From Vesta saturnalis (lineage: Eukaryota; Arthropoda; Insecta; Coleoptera; Lampyridae), in assembly GCA_036346205.1 (NCBI GenBank), contig JARFJB010000408.1:2843501-2907500 (forward strand): a stretch of DNA of 64,000 bases, written 5' to 3'. The number at the start of each line of letters is the position of its first letter. Within the stretch, counting starts at the first letter, position 1. The notes under the pieces were generated by a model. The model did not search any database. It saw nothing but the letters and a program-made list of their open reading frames with translations, and was not told where the DNA came from. Position numbers and translations under genes: made by a program. This document shows positions 12,400-22,620 of this stretch, in pieces.

Positions 12400-13470
12400 A
12401 CGATGAGGGATTAGGAACGGATAGGATGGGTGAAAATAGCGATACCATTACCAACGAAGTTGATTCTGACACAGCGTTTCAGGTATACCTTGAACGTATT
12501 GTCGGTAGCTGTCGCAATTTCGGTCCTACAGTCAGGGAATAGTTGGATTAGGGAGAGGATAAGGGAGGACATGAAGTCGGGAATGGAAAGAGCTTGTACG
12601 TCGCATGAGATCTACCGCAGTAGTTACACTTTGGTGTATTTAGGGGCGTACAAGCAGTGGCTGTGTGGCTTTCACCGGAGGGGTGGTAACGCAGGGTGCG
12701 GGTGGGACATTCCTCGGAAGTATGCCCGACTTGCGTGCAAGTAGATCCGTACTTGAGCATTGGGTTGGGTATGCGAGATGGTTTACCGAATAGAGTGAAT
12801 CTGTCGGTTAGGAGGTAGTTAAGGGTAGCACGGGATGGTATTATAAGACGGAAAAGGAAGTAGGTGCGTTGATAGTTTTGCATATTATACGGACAGCTTT
12901 GGTAATCCTAGGTAGGTCTATAGACTCTAGGCTGATGCATGAAAACGATAGTTGTTTATGGTTTGGTTGGCAGGTAGAGCGGACGTGCGGGGACCTGACA
13001 GCTGCGTGAGCGTCAATGCAGGCTCATAGAAGTGATGCTGCATAGTGCGCTGAATCATAGCTGGTATGACCTCGCTAGTGTCTAGGAAGCAGGTTTGGTT
13101 GTGGTTGAGCTTTAGGTTCAACCAGGGGATTGTAAAAAGAATTTTTGGGTACTAAATCGATCGGGTATATTGCGGATTAAATATCAGACGACGTAACGAT
13201 AGCTAGCGGAAGGCTTAGGGATGCTTATAACGGTAGGTTAGCTTGAGGTTTTTTATCGGAAAGGGAAGTGGAAGGTATGGGTTCTTTGGAGGTACGGTGA
13301 ACGGGTTTGGCTGTGACATTGGCCGCAAAGGATAGGAAGGGTGGTGGTGTCCGTGGTTTCGTGGGCGGGAAAGGTACTAGGGAGACCGTAGTCCGGAAGC
13401 ACGGTTTCTCATGTTTTACTGTTGCTATTAGTCCGAGAGCGTGAAGTTGTGGGGCATAAATGACGTTGTA
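12400..13470 (-). pseudogene. LINE ORF1 (Gag-like, zinc knuckle)
   Basis: ORF1 proteins of Jockey-type LINEs bind element RNA. On the minus strand the most readable part is at 12,883-12,548, with FGKPSRIPNP, a knuckle CTQVGHTSEEC and then CNYCGRSHATYKL, which matches the C-terminal run of CCHC knuckles. The first knuckle has lost its leading Cys spacing and the last Cys of the second is replaced. Upstream, 13,121-12,927 and the Pro/Thr/His-rich 13,470-13,250 stretch fit a low-complexity N-terminus, with a possible ATG near 13,455. Several stops and frame changes break the frame. Confidence 0.65.
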
Positions 13471-13545
13471 CGGAAGGGTGGACCCCCACCGAGGTGTAGC
13501 CTCACACCCCGCTGGGTATAGGCTTGGGCGTTGGGAGTCCGATAG

Positions 13546-13756
13546 AAAGGAGGGCTTTTCTTAATATTAAATACAGCACTAATTTATTTTCAACGATCAA
13601 CGCTTATCTTATCTACTCTTTTCTGTTCCTGCATTTTTTTGTATGGAGAACTGGTTTTGATGGCACCCTTTTCAGACTTATGACGTCGTATAGGAGCTCT
13701 GTTGAATTTTCTTTGAACAAATAATATAATTTATGCACAATGAAACAAATAACTGA
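13546..13756. other. Spacer between LINE and Penelope-like copy
   Basis: AT-rich, with a short frame at 13,524-13,724 of no recognised family. No repeat boundary motif was seen. Confidence 0.4.
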
Positions 13757-14677
13757 GGTCTTGCTGTCCTGTCTCCTGTTTATATTTGGTGTTGCGTACT
13801 TTCACTGCTTTCACTGTTTTCCCTGCTTTAACTTCCCCTTCTTTCTCTTTCTCGGTGTTGTATGGTGCTGCTGTGCATGATGTTGGTATGGATGGTTCTG
13901 GTTCGGGTGATCGCTTCCTTGTGTGACGATGTTCTGCTAGTGTTATCTTCCATGCATTAGGCAGTCTTTGGGAACCGTCTCGTGTGTTAAGGTTCTGTCC
14001 CCGTTTCTCAATCTCGATCGCCTCTCGAATAGTTCTTTTTGCGGCATGAGTAATGCTGGCTATCATCTTTGTGTTTTCAAAGGCGATATTGTGTGATGTT
14101 CTACTGGCGTGTTGGGCTAACGATGATGTAGCTATATTCTTCTTGACACCATTCTTTTGTTCCTCTCGTCGAACGTTGATCCGTCTGTTTGTTTGTTCTA
14201 TGTACACCTTGTTACATGTCCCGCAGGGGATGCTGTAGACTCCTTGGTCCTCCAAGTCGATTTTGGTTTTAGGTGTTGGGAGCACTGATGATATTTCTCT
14301 GTCCGTGTTGAACGTTGTCTTTATGTTGTGTTTGCTGAGGATTTTTTCAATCTTATCTGTCGTTCCCTTTACATAAGGAAGTGTGACCTTGGCTGTTGGT
14401 GGTTCCTCCTGTTCTGTGGGTTTCGTATTTCTTGGTCTTGACGCGTTCCGGATGTTCCTCATTGTGAACCGATTTTGTAGTAGAGCTGTTGTGAGAGTTT
14501 CCATCTCCTCTTTCTTGTGAGTGGAATCCGTGTGTCTTATTGATCTCGTTACCAGTGTCTTTACAACCGACTGCAACTGCGAAGGATGATGGTGTGAGTG
14601 GGCGTTGAGATATCTATTGGTGTGCGTCGATTTTCTGTATACTGTGTGGCCGAGGTACCCATTCTTCTTCTTCATAA
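13757..14677 (-). pseudogene. Penelope-like element fragment, minus copy (RT end plus GIY-YIG)
   Basis: Penelope-like elements (PLEs) encode an RT related to telomerase and a C-terminal GIY-YIG endonuclease. This minus-strand copy is open for about 300 codons. It begins at 14,677 in the RT thumb region (GYLGHTVYRKSTHTNRYLNA, then HSHHHPSQ), then a linker, and at about 14,270-14,130 the GIY-YIG domain: GVYSIPCGTCNKVYIEQT, NRRINVRREE. The G of YIG is E here, which probably inactivates the nuclease. A conserved tail follows (THAAKRTIREAIEIEKR, NTRDGSQRLPNAWK). The copy is 5'-truncated, lacking all catalytic RT blocks, and similarity to its partner stops at 13,757. Confidence 0.85.
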
Positions 14678-15411
14678 CAGCTCTACTACAAAATGGATTC
14701 ACAATGAGGAACATCCGGAACGCGTCAAGACCAAGAAATACAAAACCCACAGAAGAGGAGGAACCACCAACAGCCAAGGTCACACTTCCTTATGTAAAGG
14801 GAACGACAGACAAGGTTGCAAAAATCCTCAGCAAACAACATAAAGACAACGTTCAACACGGACTGAAAAATATCATCAGTGCTCCCAACACCTAAAACCA
14901 AAATCGACTTGGAGGACCAAGGAGTCTACAGCATACCCTGCGGGACATGCGAAAAGGTGTACATAGGACAAACAAACAGACGGATCAACGTTCGACGAGA
15001 GGAACACAAGAATGGTGTCGAGAAGAATATAGCTACATCATCGTTAGCCCAACACGCAGTAGAACACCACACAATATCGCTTTTGAAAACACAAAGATGA
15101 TAGCCAGCATTACTCATGCGGCAAAAAGAACTATTCGAGAGGCGATCGAGATTGAGAAACGGGAACAGAACCTTAACACACGAGACGATTCCAAAAGACT
15201 GCCTAATACATGGAAGATAACACTAACAGAACATCGTCATACAAGGAAACGATCACCCGAACCAGAACCATCCATACCAACATCATACACAGCAGCACCA
15301 TCCAACACCGAGAAATAGAAAGAAGGATAAGTGAAATCAGGGAAAACAGTGAAAGCAGTGAAAGTACACAACACCAGATATAAACAGGAGACAGGACAGG
15401 AGGACCTCAGT
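13757..15411. repeat. Head-to-head inverted repeat of the two Penelope-like copies
   Basis: The arms are 13,757-14,505 and 14,678-15,411, about 735-750 bp each, separated by 172 bp that belongs only to the minus copy. The truncated 5' ends face each other. The arms differ by scattered substitutions and small indels, so the pair is not a fresh assembly palindrome. Confidence 0.85.
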
Positions 15412-15500
15412 TCGATTCGAGTAACATGGAGCCGAAAAAATCAGTTGGAGAAGAAGAAAACTTGAAAATGGCAAAAGAGACTTTGCCGAAACGTCGTTTT
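14678..15500 (+). pseudogene. Penelope-like element fragment, plus copy (GIY-YIG and 3' end)
   Basis: This is the inverted partner of the minus copy: 14,678-15,411 is a close reverse complement of 14,505-13,757. It starts inside the linker (TALLQNGFTMRNIRNASRP). GVYSIPCGTCEKVYIGQT at 14,916-14,970 keeps an intact YIG, followed by RREEHK. A frameshift near 15,050 moves the rest (HNIAFENTKMIASITHAAKR) into another frame, ending at a stop near 15,318. Beyond the repeat it extends to a ribozyme-like 3' motif at 15,461-15,496. It is 5'-truncated relative to the minus copy by about 170 bp. Confidence 0.85.
15461..15496 (+). ncRNA. Degenerate hammerhead-like motif at the Penelope 3' end
   Basis: A 6-bp stem GGCAAA/TTTGCC (15,470-15,475 with 15,482-15,487) is followed directly by GAAACGTC, which matches helix II plus the GAAA box of a hammerhead ribozyme. 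The CTGATGA box is not intact (CTTGAAAAT in its place), so self-cleavage is unlikely. PLEs are known to carry type I hammerheads in their terminal repeats, which supports the reading. Confidence 0.45.
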
Positions 15501-15545
15501 TGTACTGGCAGGAGTCAGAAACATCACCAGCAGACGCGAGACAAC

Positions 15546-16994
15546 GCGTATGTCCCCGGATCGACCTTAAAAGAGGGAAAATTCTCTTATTTTTGATCTC
15601 TCAGAAAATTTTATTCTTGCTGATTTGCCCTGCTTGTTTTCAAACCCCCGAAACACAAATTACTTGCTATTTAACTCAAACGGTTCTCGAGATAATATCA
15701 TTTTTCTTGAAAAATTCGAGCTTTTCGTAATTTTTTGAAGTAAATTGATTTGTTTCAAAGGAAAAATCAAATTGGTCTCACAAGTTTTAATTAATAAATT
15801 TAACAATTGATGGTAAAATGAAATGAAATTTTCAAAAAACTGAACTATAAATTTTCTATTCGAATAATGCTCCTCCTTTTTCCGCACAGATTTCAATGCG
15901 AGCTCTGAATTCATTGAAACTGCGCCTTATTTCTTCGATTGAAAGGGACTGGACAGCATTCCGTATCCTATTTTTTAATTGCTCTTCATCATTGTCTAAT
16001 GGCTTACTGTACCCAATTTGTTTTAAACGGCCCCACAAATATGAATAACGGTTTAAATTTTGATCAAAACAATATGGGCCAATAATTCCATAGTACGAAA
16101 CCGCACACCACACATTAACTTTTTTCAAACATTGTCTGCGACTAGCAATTCGGAAGTTTGGATTCGTTCTACTCCAGTAACGGCAATGTTGGGAGGTAAC
16201 GACTCCGTTAGTTGAAAAGGTCGATTCATCGGAGAATATTATTCGTTTATGAAAATTTGAATCTTCCAAAACTCTATTGCCCATTTCCAAACAAAAATCC
16301 AGACGTTTGGCTTCATCACCGTTCTCTAAATTTTGCCTAAATAGCGGCTTAAACGTAAAATTTTGTTCTCCTTGAAGATTCCTTGTAAATGAGATTTACC
16401 TATCCCAATTCGTAGTGCCCTCCTTCTTAAAGACAACCTTGGAACTTCTGTTGCGGAATGAACGGCGAGAACAGTAGCAGCATCTTCTTCATCGAACAAC
16501 TTCTTTGGCTTCTTTAGGTTTAAAACCGAGCCTGTTTGAAGGAATTTAGTTACCAAGTTTTTTGCTCTGGCATTCGAAATGGCAACCTCCGGGTATTTTT
16601 GGTTGAATTTTCTGAAAACAACTCGGTAGCACTCTTCCCCAGTTCCGTAACATTGAATTAGATAAATTCTTTGTCGTAAAGTCAACATTATAGCATACAA
16701 TTCAAATTAGCATGAATTCATTTGCAGTTCAACAGAATTATCACATTTGACAATTTCTGTCAGTGGTGTTTTTCAATGAAATCCGCCTACTAAAGTTACT
16801 TCTAAAAATTAGGAAAAACATCCAATTTTTCAAGAAAAATGATATTATCTCGAGAACCATACGAGTAAAATAGAAAGTAATTTGTGTTTCGGAGGTTTGA
16901 AAACAAGCATGGCAAATCATCAAGAATGAAATTTTCTGAGAAATCAAAAATAAGAGAATTTTCCCTCTTTTAAAGTCGATCCGGGGACATACTG
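15546..16994 (-). mobile_element. Tc1/mariner-superfamily element with about 0.2-kb TIRs
   Basis: Near-identical inverted ends cover 15,548-15,743 and 16,790-16,992, both reading inward from GTATGTCCCCGGATCGAC. The right end is CAGTATG preceded by a TA (16,995-16,996), the expected target duplication. At the left the corresponding bases are GCGTATG preceded by AC, so the outer bases and TA have changed or been lost. The body carries a minus-strand transposase pseudogene with a large internal deletion, so the copy is non-autonomous. Confidence 0.8.
15856..16700 (-). pseudogene. Tc1/mariner-like transposase with core deleted
   Basis: The enzyme would bind the TIRs and cut and paste the element at TA. 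The N-terminal helix-turn-helix part (16,700-16,326: LTLRQRIYLIQCYGTGEECY, then LVTKFLQTGSVLNLKKPKK) resembles the DNA-binding domain common in arthropod transposases (DUF4817 type). After a frameshift, 16,290-15,856 carries FSDESTFSTNG with the first catalytic Asp, then RYWSRTNPNF and KKVNVWCAV. Near 16,040 the text jumps from NLNRYSYL to WGRLKQIGYSKP, skipping the segment with the second and third catalytic acids. The C-terminus (RARIEICAEKGGALFE) is normal for the family. Confidence 0.8.
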
Positions 16995-16996
16995 TA

Positions 16997-17067
<71 letters not shown>
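16995..17067. repeat. (TA)n microsatellite abutting the transposon end
   Basis: About 70 bp of nearly pure TA repeat begins at the TA next to the right TIR. TA is the target of this superfamily, so either the element landed in the tract or the duplicated TA later expanded. Confidence 0.95.
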
Positions 17068-17071
<4 letters not shown>

Positions 17072-17341
17072 CTATATTATTTCCGATACATCAGGGGCAG
17101 GTGAGGATTTTGTAATTATATATTTAAAATTTTTAACGGATAGGTTAATGATAGCTTTTGTTAAGGGTTGCTAAGGAGAAGCAATTGGAGGTGCGGCGTT
17201 AGAAGTGGCAGTTTGAGACTCGCATTGTTTAGAAATTGTAACTAGGGGTACGGAGTCAGAGACAGCATTTGCAGATTCATGTTTTCCAGTAGAAGAAGAT
17301 GTCATTTCTAGCTTTCCAGAGTCAAAATCTGGCAGAATTCG

Positions 17342-18240
17342 CTATGTAGAAGTGGAGGGTGCCGGTTTTAATAGTTGAAAAGTTAAAAGCGATGGTTTTG
17401 CTTCTGACGAATTGCTTTTTGTGGCGTTGGTCATATCTGAACTGATAAAATCTAATTCAGCAAAGATATTTCTATTGACGGGGTGAATTTCTGTACAGCA
17501 AAACCCATTAGTCACAATGTCCATTATAGAAACTCCATTGAAGGCAGAAGCAACAATCCCTGCAACTTCGCATTCACTGAATCTTACGACGGGGTTTGAT
17601 CTCATCCATAAGTCACATTCATCACTGTAAGCAGATTTAAAAGCCTTCATTAATGTTCGGTCAAGTCACCGTAGCTTGTGCGTGGTATGAAGTGGAGTGA
17701 TCAGGATGTGGATGTGATTTTCTCTCTCAAAGCCGAAGACATCTTAGTTCTTATGACTGGCATGTCCGTCAAAAATCAATAGAACTGGATTCTGTGCTGC
17801 AGGATTTGACAGGATTGATATGATAATCGGCAATTATCAACCCGTTTGGCTGAGCTTCACCTGTATTATCATTTGGCGTCTTTCAATCATCGAAGACCGT
17901 AGGAATCTGAAATACGTTGGTTCAAACTGACATCCAGAACTTATTGAAAAAAGCACAGTCATGTTTGTTCCACGTACTGCCGAAGTACGGTTTCCAACTT
18001 GTATCTGGTTTTTAGTGACTAGAACTTTAGCACGTTTCTGAACAATGATAACTCGAGTATCATCACAGTTCCATATTTTATAGGGAGTAAAATTAAATCA
18101 TTCCATCAAACTCTCAAGGCTTTCAAAGAACCGCTCAACCTGAGTTCTATTAAAGTCTACAGCTCTCATTAAACTTGTGGATTCAGCTGTCCGCAATGAC
18201 AAGTCACTATGACTTTTCATAAAAAATAATTGTGAAAACG
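17342..18240 (-). pseudogene. pogo/Tigger-like (jerky-type) DDE transposase remnant
   Basis: Read on the minus strand in changing frames: LSLRTAESTSLMRAVDFNRT and FFESLESLM (18,210-18,120), KIWNCDDTRV (about 18,070, where the family has N-x-DE-x-G around the first catalytic Asp), VGNRTSAVRGTNMTVL (about 17,980), and a C-terminal open stretch 17,650-17,342 with FKSAYSDECDLWM, FNGVSIMDIVTNGF and EIHPVNRNIFAELDF. This block order is that of the DDE_1 transposases of pogo/Tigger elements. The N-terminal CENP-B-like DNA-binding part was not found, and the middle with the later acidic residues is broken by frameshifts and stops. Confidence 0.7.
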
Positions 18241-18424
18241 GCCCAGAGTTGGCGTAATGGACATCTCTTTATCATATAGATACAATCAAATAATATCATA
18301 TGTTGAAAACCACCGAGACGAATGCAGATTTTCTCACTAATTTTAAATGAGAATTAACGCACAAACTTTTACAAAGAATAAAGTTTATAATAGTAAAGGT
18401 GCTCATTTTCTCAAACTGTTTGGA

Positions 18425-18560
18425 TTACACTATACACCGTCTGTTTTTTGAAAACCGAACCAGCCTATAACTTCCACAATTTTTATTTTTGAAATTTGAA
18501 ATTTTTATGGAGTATTTAAGTCTACTGCCGCTATCTTGTGCATGAGTAACAAGTATTCTA
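18425..18560 (-). repeat. Left member of a distant inverted repeat
   Basis: Its reverse complement (ACTCATGCACAAGATAGCGG, later TTATAGGCTGG) matches 22,615-22,725 on the plus strand with moderate divergence. The pair encloses 4.2 kb holding a Tc1/mariner-like element and a satellite array. Confidence 0.6.
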
Positions 18561-18660
18561 GCTCTTCCGGCAGCAACCGGAATTGATGTCATCTTGTGAT
18601 GTTTAAATGGAACGGTCTGAATATTTTTTTTTAAATTTAAAGACACAATAATTCTGAATA

Positions 18661-20082
18661 CAGTGGTTTTTGAAATGTCATAACTGCTTGAAATTTAGAA
18701 CTATAATGATGAGCCAAAATGATTGCAAAAGTTGGCTGTGATTAGATACAAATAATAAGATTGTTTATGTCAAAGACGTTGTGTGTTTGACATTTGAAAT
18801 TATTTTGCATGAAAAGTAATTAATATTAATTATCAAAGAAGCACTTGAGTGCATTGTAGTGACAAAATTCCACATATTTCACAATGGAAAATTTGCATTT
18901 AAAATATATGCTTGAAATATATTACTCTTGCAGAAAAAATTGTAACGAAGCTCGTAGAAGACACATTAAAAAGTATCCCAATAGAGAAGCTACATCAATG
19001 TGGAAATTCATAAAGATAAAACAAAGATTTAGAAGGAATGGGTCAGTAATTAAACAAAAAGAACGTCTATGTAATGCAGACACAGAATTGAATGTGCTAT
19101 TAAGCGTGGAAGAAAATCCTAAGCAGTGGTTACGTCAAAGAACGCAAAGCTAACGTTTATCTGCTTCTATGGTTTTTGGAATATAGAAAAAACATAAGTT
19201 CAAATCCTATAAAAGCAACCTAGTCTAAGCTTGCACGAAAATGTCGAATGAGCTTTTGTAATACACCTATTTTTGCAACGACAAGCGCAAGACGTTGATT
19301 CCAAAAATAAAATATATTCCGGTCACGACATAACCAGTATATTACAAGGGAAATAAATTATCAAGCCAAATTTAAAATAAATGTTTGGTGGGGAATATTG
19401 AAAAATAAAATAATTGGACCAGTCTTCTTTGAGGAAACATTAAATGCAGAGGTATATAACCGATTTTTACGAGAAGGCCTTGAAGATTTATTAGAACATG
19501 TGCCAATTAATCAGTATGTTGGTGTCATCTATCATCAAGATGGCGCACTACCACACAAAGCTCGAATTAACACTGACTGTCTTGCCGCGCGATTTCAAGG
19601 ATGAATGGGAACATTTGGACCAATTAGATACCCTCCAAGGTCACCCAATTTAAATCCATATGACTTCTTTTCTTTTTTAACCCTCTAGAAAACGTAGAAA
19701 ATTAAAAATGCGAATTCGAAACGAAATGGCTAATATTCCAGGACAAAAAGAAGTGCAGCTTACATTCAGCATGTTGGAACTCTCCTTGAACCGTACTTAC
19801 AAAGTGTCGGTTAGTTAAACTTGTACAAGAGGTCAGCAACTTTTATTTTTAATGTGAATTAACTTACTTAATTTTTGTCATTTAATTTTTATATTTGTTA
19901 TTGTGCGTTATTTGTTTTACTGATAAGTTATTGAATATTTTGTCATTACTATTTGTTTACTTTGCATGTCACGTTTTTCCTTTGTATGCACAGCCAACTT
20001 CGTTTTGGCTCATTATATAGGTTATGATCTTCAAACAGCTATACATTTTTTATCGTAGAATTTTTTTTTCCAAAAACAACTG
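18661..20082 (+). mobile_element. Tc1/mariner-superfamily element in a palindromic TA target
   Basis: The ends read CAGTGGTTTTTG (from 18,661) and, inverted, CAGTTGTTTTTG (to 20,082), each flanked by TA. Outside the TA the flanks are also inverted copies (AATAATTCTGAA on both sides), so the target was a palindrome centred on TA, or the TIR is longer than it looks. A degraded transposase lies inside on the plus strand. TIR similarity inside the element is patchy after the first 15 bp, apart from GAGCCAAAA and GTTGGCTGTG blocks near both ends. Confidence 0.65.
18884..19670 (+). pseudogene. Tc1/mariner-like transposase remnant
   Basis: An 89-codon N-terminal frame (18,884-19,153: YYSCRKNCNEARRRHIKKYP, FRRNGSVIKQKER, LLSVEENPKQWLRQ) is a helix-turn-helix domain like those of arthropod DUF4817-type transposases. 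A second readable part, 19,330-19,620, carries NRHNQYIT, INVWWGILKNKIIGP, FFEETLNAEVYNRFL and YHQDGALPHKA with the second catalytic Asp. The stretch with the first Asp (FTDEATF in relatives) is missing, and the end near 19,640 only weakly recalls WPPRSPDL. Stops and frame changes confirm a dead copy. Confidence 0.75.
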
Positions 20083-20099
20083 TATTCAGAATTATTGAG

Positions 20100-20590
20100 T
20101 CTAAAAATACTCATTAGATCATCAGCGGGTAAAGGCAATTTGTGCACACGGCATAACTCAGTGGTGTGGGTGCGGTTCTTACTGAATGCTCCAGAAACGT
20201 GAAACCGGGAGAAATGTCAAAAAAGCGCCAGTTGTTAAATTACATTATAGCGGGAAAATATCATGAACTAGATCTTAATAACAGCCTAGCATGAACCCAT
20301 CACGTTCACTCAAAAATAACTTACTCTCCTCCCTGAAAATTCTATTCCAAAAATATTTACGCAAACTTCAATAAAATCTTAAGCGTCATATAAAAGCCGC
20401 AAACTTGCGACAATAAAACTATAACCTCATTAAACATTTCAATAAACTTCCACGTCAAAATTATTGTCTCAAACGTCAAAAAAAAAACTGATCAATTATC
20501 CAATTTAAAACGAAAAATACTTCACAACAAAACTAAACGTGTCCCAAAATTTATGAAGAGCTAAGATTTAATAAACGACGAAATTGGTGT
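20100..20590. other. AT-rich spacer
   Basis: No open frame or family motif. It lies between the transposon end and the flank of the satellite array. Confidence 0.4.
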
Positions 20591-20702
20591 TGTAATTCCT
20601 AAATTTGAATTTGTAATAAAAAAACTCTTAACATCCTCAAATAGCAGCAAAAAAAAGCAATTTTATATCCATATCTTGTATTTCTTGAATTACGTTTAAT
20701 TA

Positions 20703-21725
20703 TTTCAGAAGAAAGAGTTACATGGTCCATACGTGTGGCAACGCACGGACTTGTTTATTGCAAAATTTGACTTCAATGGACATTATTAGTATAAAAACAA
20801 ATTGCACGCTCGGATTCTACATAAAAGGAGCTATCGATATCAATTTAAAAAAAATAGTAAACCCTTTTCAGTTATTTCAGAAAAACGAATAACAAGGTCC
20901 ATACGTGTGAGAGCGCACGGATTTGTTTGTTGCAAAATTTGACTTCAATGGACAAAATTAGTTTTAAAACAAATTGCACGGTTGGATTCTTCATAAAAGG
21001 ATCTATCGGTGCCAATTATAAAAAATAGTAAACCCTTTTTAACTATTTCAGAAAAACGAGTTACATTGTCTATACGTGTGATAGCGCATGGATTTGTTTA
21101 TTACAAAATTAATGTACAAAATTAATTTAAAAACAAATTACACTTTTGGATTCTACATAAAAGAAGCCATCGATATCAATTTTAAAAAATGGTAAACCCT
21201 TTTTAATTATTTCAGAAGAACGAGTTACATGGTCCATACGTGTGATAGCGCACGGACTAGTTTATTGCAAAATTTTACTTCAATGGACAAAATTAGTTTA
21301 AAAACAAATTGCACGGTTGGATTCTGCATAAAAGAGGCTATAGATAACAATTTAAAAAAATAATCAACACTTTTTAATTATTTCAGAAAAACGAGTAACA
21401 TGGTCCATACGTGTGATAACGCACGGACTAGTTTATTGCAAAATTTTACTTCAATGGATAAAATTAGTTTAAAAACAGATTGTAAGGTTGGATTCTACAT
21501 AAAAGAAGCTATCGATATCAATTTTAAAAACCAGTTAATCCTTTTTAGTTATTTCAGAAAAACGAGTTACATGGTCCATACGTGTGACAGCGCATGGATT
21601 TGATTATCGCAGAATTTGACTTCAATGGGCAAAATTAGTTTAAAAACAAGTTGCACTGTTGGATTCTATATAAAATAAGCAATCGATATCAATATTAAAA
21701 AATAGTAAACCCTTTTTAATGTAAT
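20703..21725. repeat. Satellite array, about six copies of a 171-bp unit
   Basis: The phrase GGTCCATACGTGTG and its variants start near 20,724, 20,896, 21,067, 21,231, 21,402 and 21,573, giving steps of 172, 171, 164, 171 and 171. Each unit also holds TATTTCAGAA, TTGCAAAATTT, CTTCAATGGA, TTGGATTCTACATAAAAG and ATCGATATCAATTT. The copies differ by point changes and small indels. A 67-codon frame inside spans two units and is not a gene. Confidence 0.92.
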
Positions 21726-21960
21726 CGACATGGAAAGTTATTCTCTGATTTTTTAAATATCACACTCTAAATATCTTAACCATTAAATAACTGTTAACCA
21801 ATTTCAATAATCATACATTAATACTTGGAAACAAAACATTCTAAATCGTTTGACTTTTAAAACCAAAATTTCGAAAAACAAGAACGAAAAACAACAATCT
21901 GAAGTAACTTACTTAGAATTCTAACACCTTACAAGTTGTTGACTACCAGGCAACATCCAA
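21722..21960. repeat. Right flank of the satellite array, duplicated at 22,400-22,620
   Basis: From AATCGACATGG through CTCTAAATATCTTAACCA, TGTTAACCAATTTCAAT and ATTTCGAAAAACAAGAA it closely matches 22,400-22,620 in direct orientation. Confidence 0.75.
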
Positions 21961-22340
21961 ACTAAGAACCTAAAACTAAGAACAATACTAAACCTAAGAA
22001 CAAAACTAACCTAAAACCACTCCATAGTCACGTTCGGTAGTCATAGCCGGTAACTGCGTCGGAATCAACTCTCTTTACTGACGACAAGTCAAAACGATCC
22101 TACATGGATCACGAAAGCACGACATGGTGCCACCAACGGTACGATACAGTCACAATCGAGATGAGCTCCGAGGAACTCGGGACGAACGTTCTGATCCAAA
22201 AGGATCAGAACTCGTAAATTGTGCAACAATGCACACGATAACGACAATACAACCATAAAACCCACAACATGCGAAAAGTGATATTGCCAACAGGGTCCCG
22301 CAATGACCCAAATCCACCACTACCGTGGCAAGCTAGATCA
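21961..22340. other. Spacer between the duplicated flanks
   Basis: About 380 bp, less AT-rich, with short AGAACC/ACTAAG repeats near 21,965-22,010. No gene recognised. Confidence 0.4.
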
Positions 22341-22344
22341 CTAT

Positions 22345-22620
22345 AACATCCTCAAGTTCCAGTAAAAAAACAATTTTATGTCCATAACTTATATTACTCA
22401 AATTACGTTTAATTTAATCGACAGGAAAAAATAATTCTCTGAATTTTTAAACACCATACTCTAAATATCTTAACCACTAAAAAACTGTTAACCAATTTCA
22501 ATATTCAATACATCAACATTCTAAATTTTTTAACTTTTAAAACCAACATTTCGAAAAACAAGAAGAAAAAAAACCACCTGAAGTAATTTACTTAGAATTT
22601 TCACACCCGCTGAAAAACTC
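22345..22620. repeat. Second copy of the satellite flanks, lacking the array
   Basis: CATCCTCAA, CAATTTTATGTCCATAACTT and ACGTTTAA match the left flank (20,620-20,702), and at once AATCGACAGG continues as the right flank (21,725-21,950). The satellite units are absent at this join, giving an array-free comparison allele in the same window. Confidence 0.75.

Larger units (their letters stand above)
9440..13545 (-). mobile_element. Jockey-like non-LTR retrotransposon (LINE), decayed
   Basis: Read on the minus strand, ORF1 with CCHC knuckles (about 13,470-12,400) is followed by ORF2 with endonuclease, RT and a C-terminal part (about 12,390-9,920), then a 3' region ending near a T-rich plus-strand tract (9,464-9,487) that would be the poly(A) tail. 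This two-ORF order and the RT block spacing fit the Jockey/CR1 group. Both ends are approximate. The body is richer in GC than its flanks. Confidence 0.8.

Noticed and set aside
12430..12744. 104-codon plus-strand frame
   Set aside because: It is the antisense shadow of the LINE ORF1/ORF2 region, where the minus strand shows CCHC and endonuclease motifs.
15405..15425. GTTCGATTCGAG, similar to a tRNA T-arm
   Set aside because: No acceptor, D or anticodon stems fit around it, and it lies in the 3' part of the Penelope copy.
20703..21725. CRISPR-like regular repeat
   Set aside because: The units are long, contiguous and without unique spacers, and the sequence is eukaryotic; it is a satellite.
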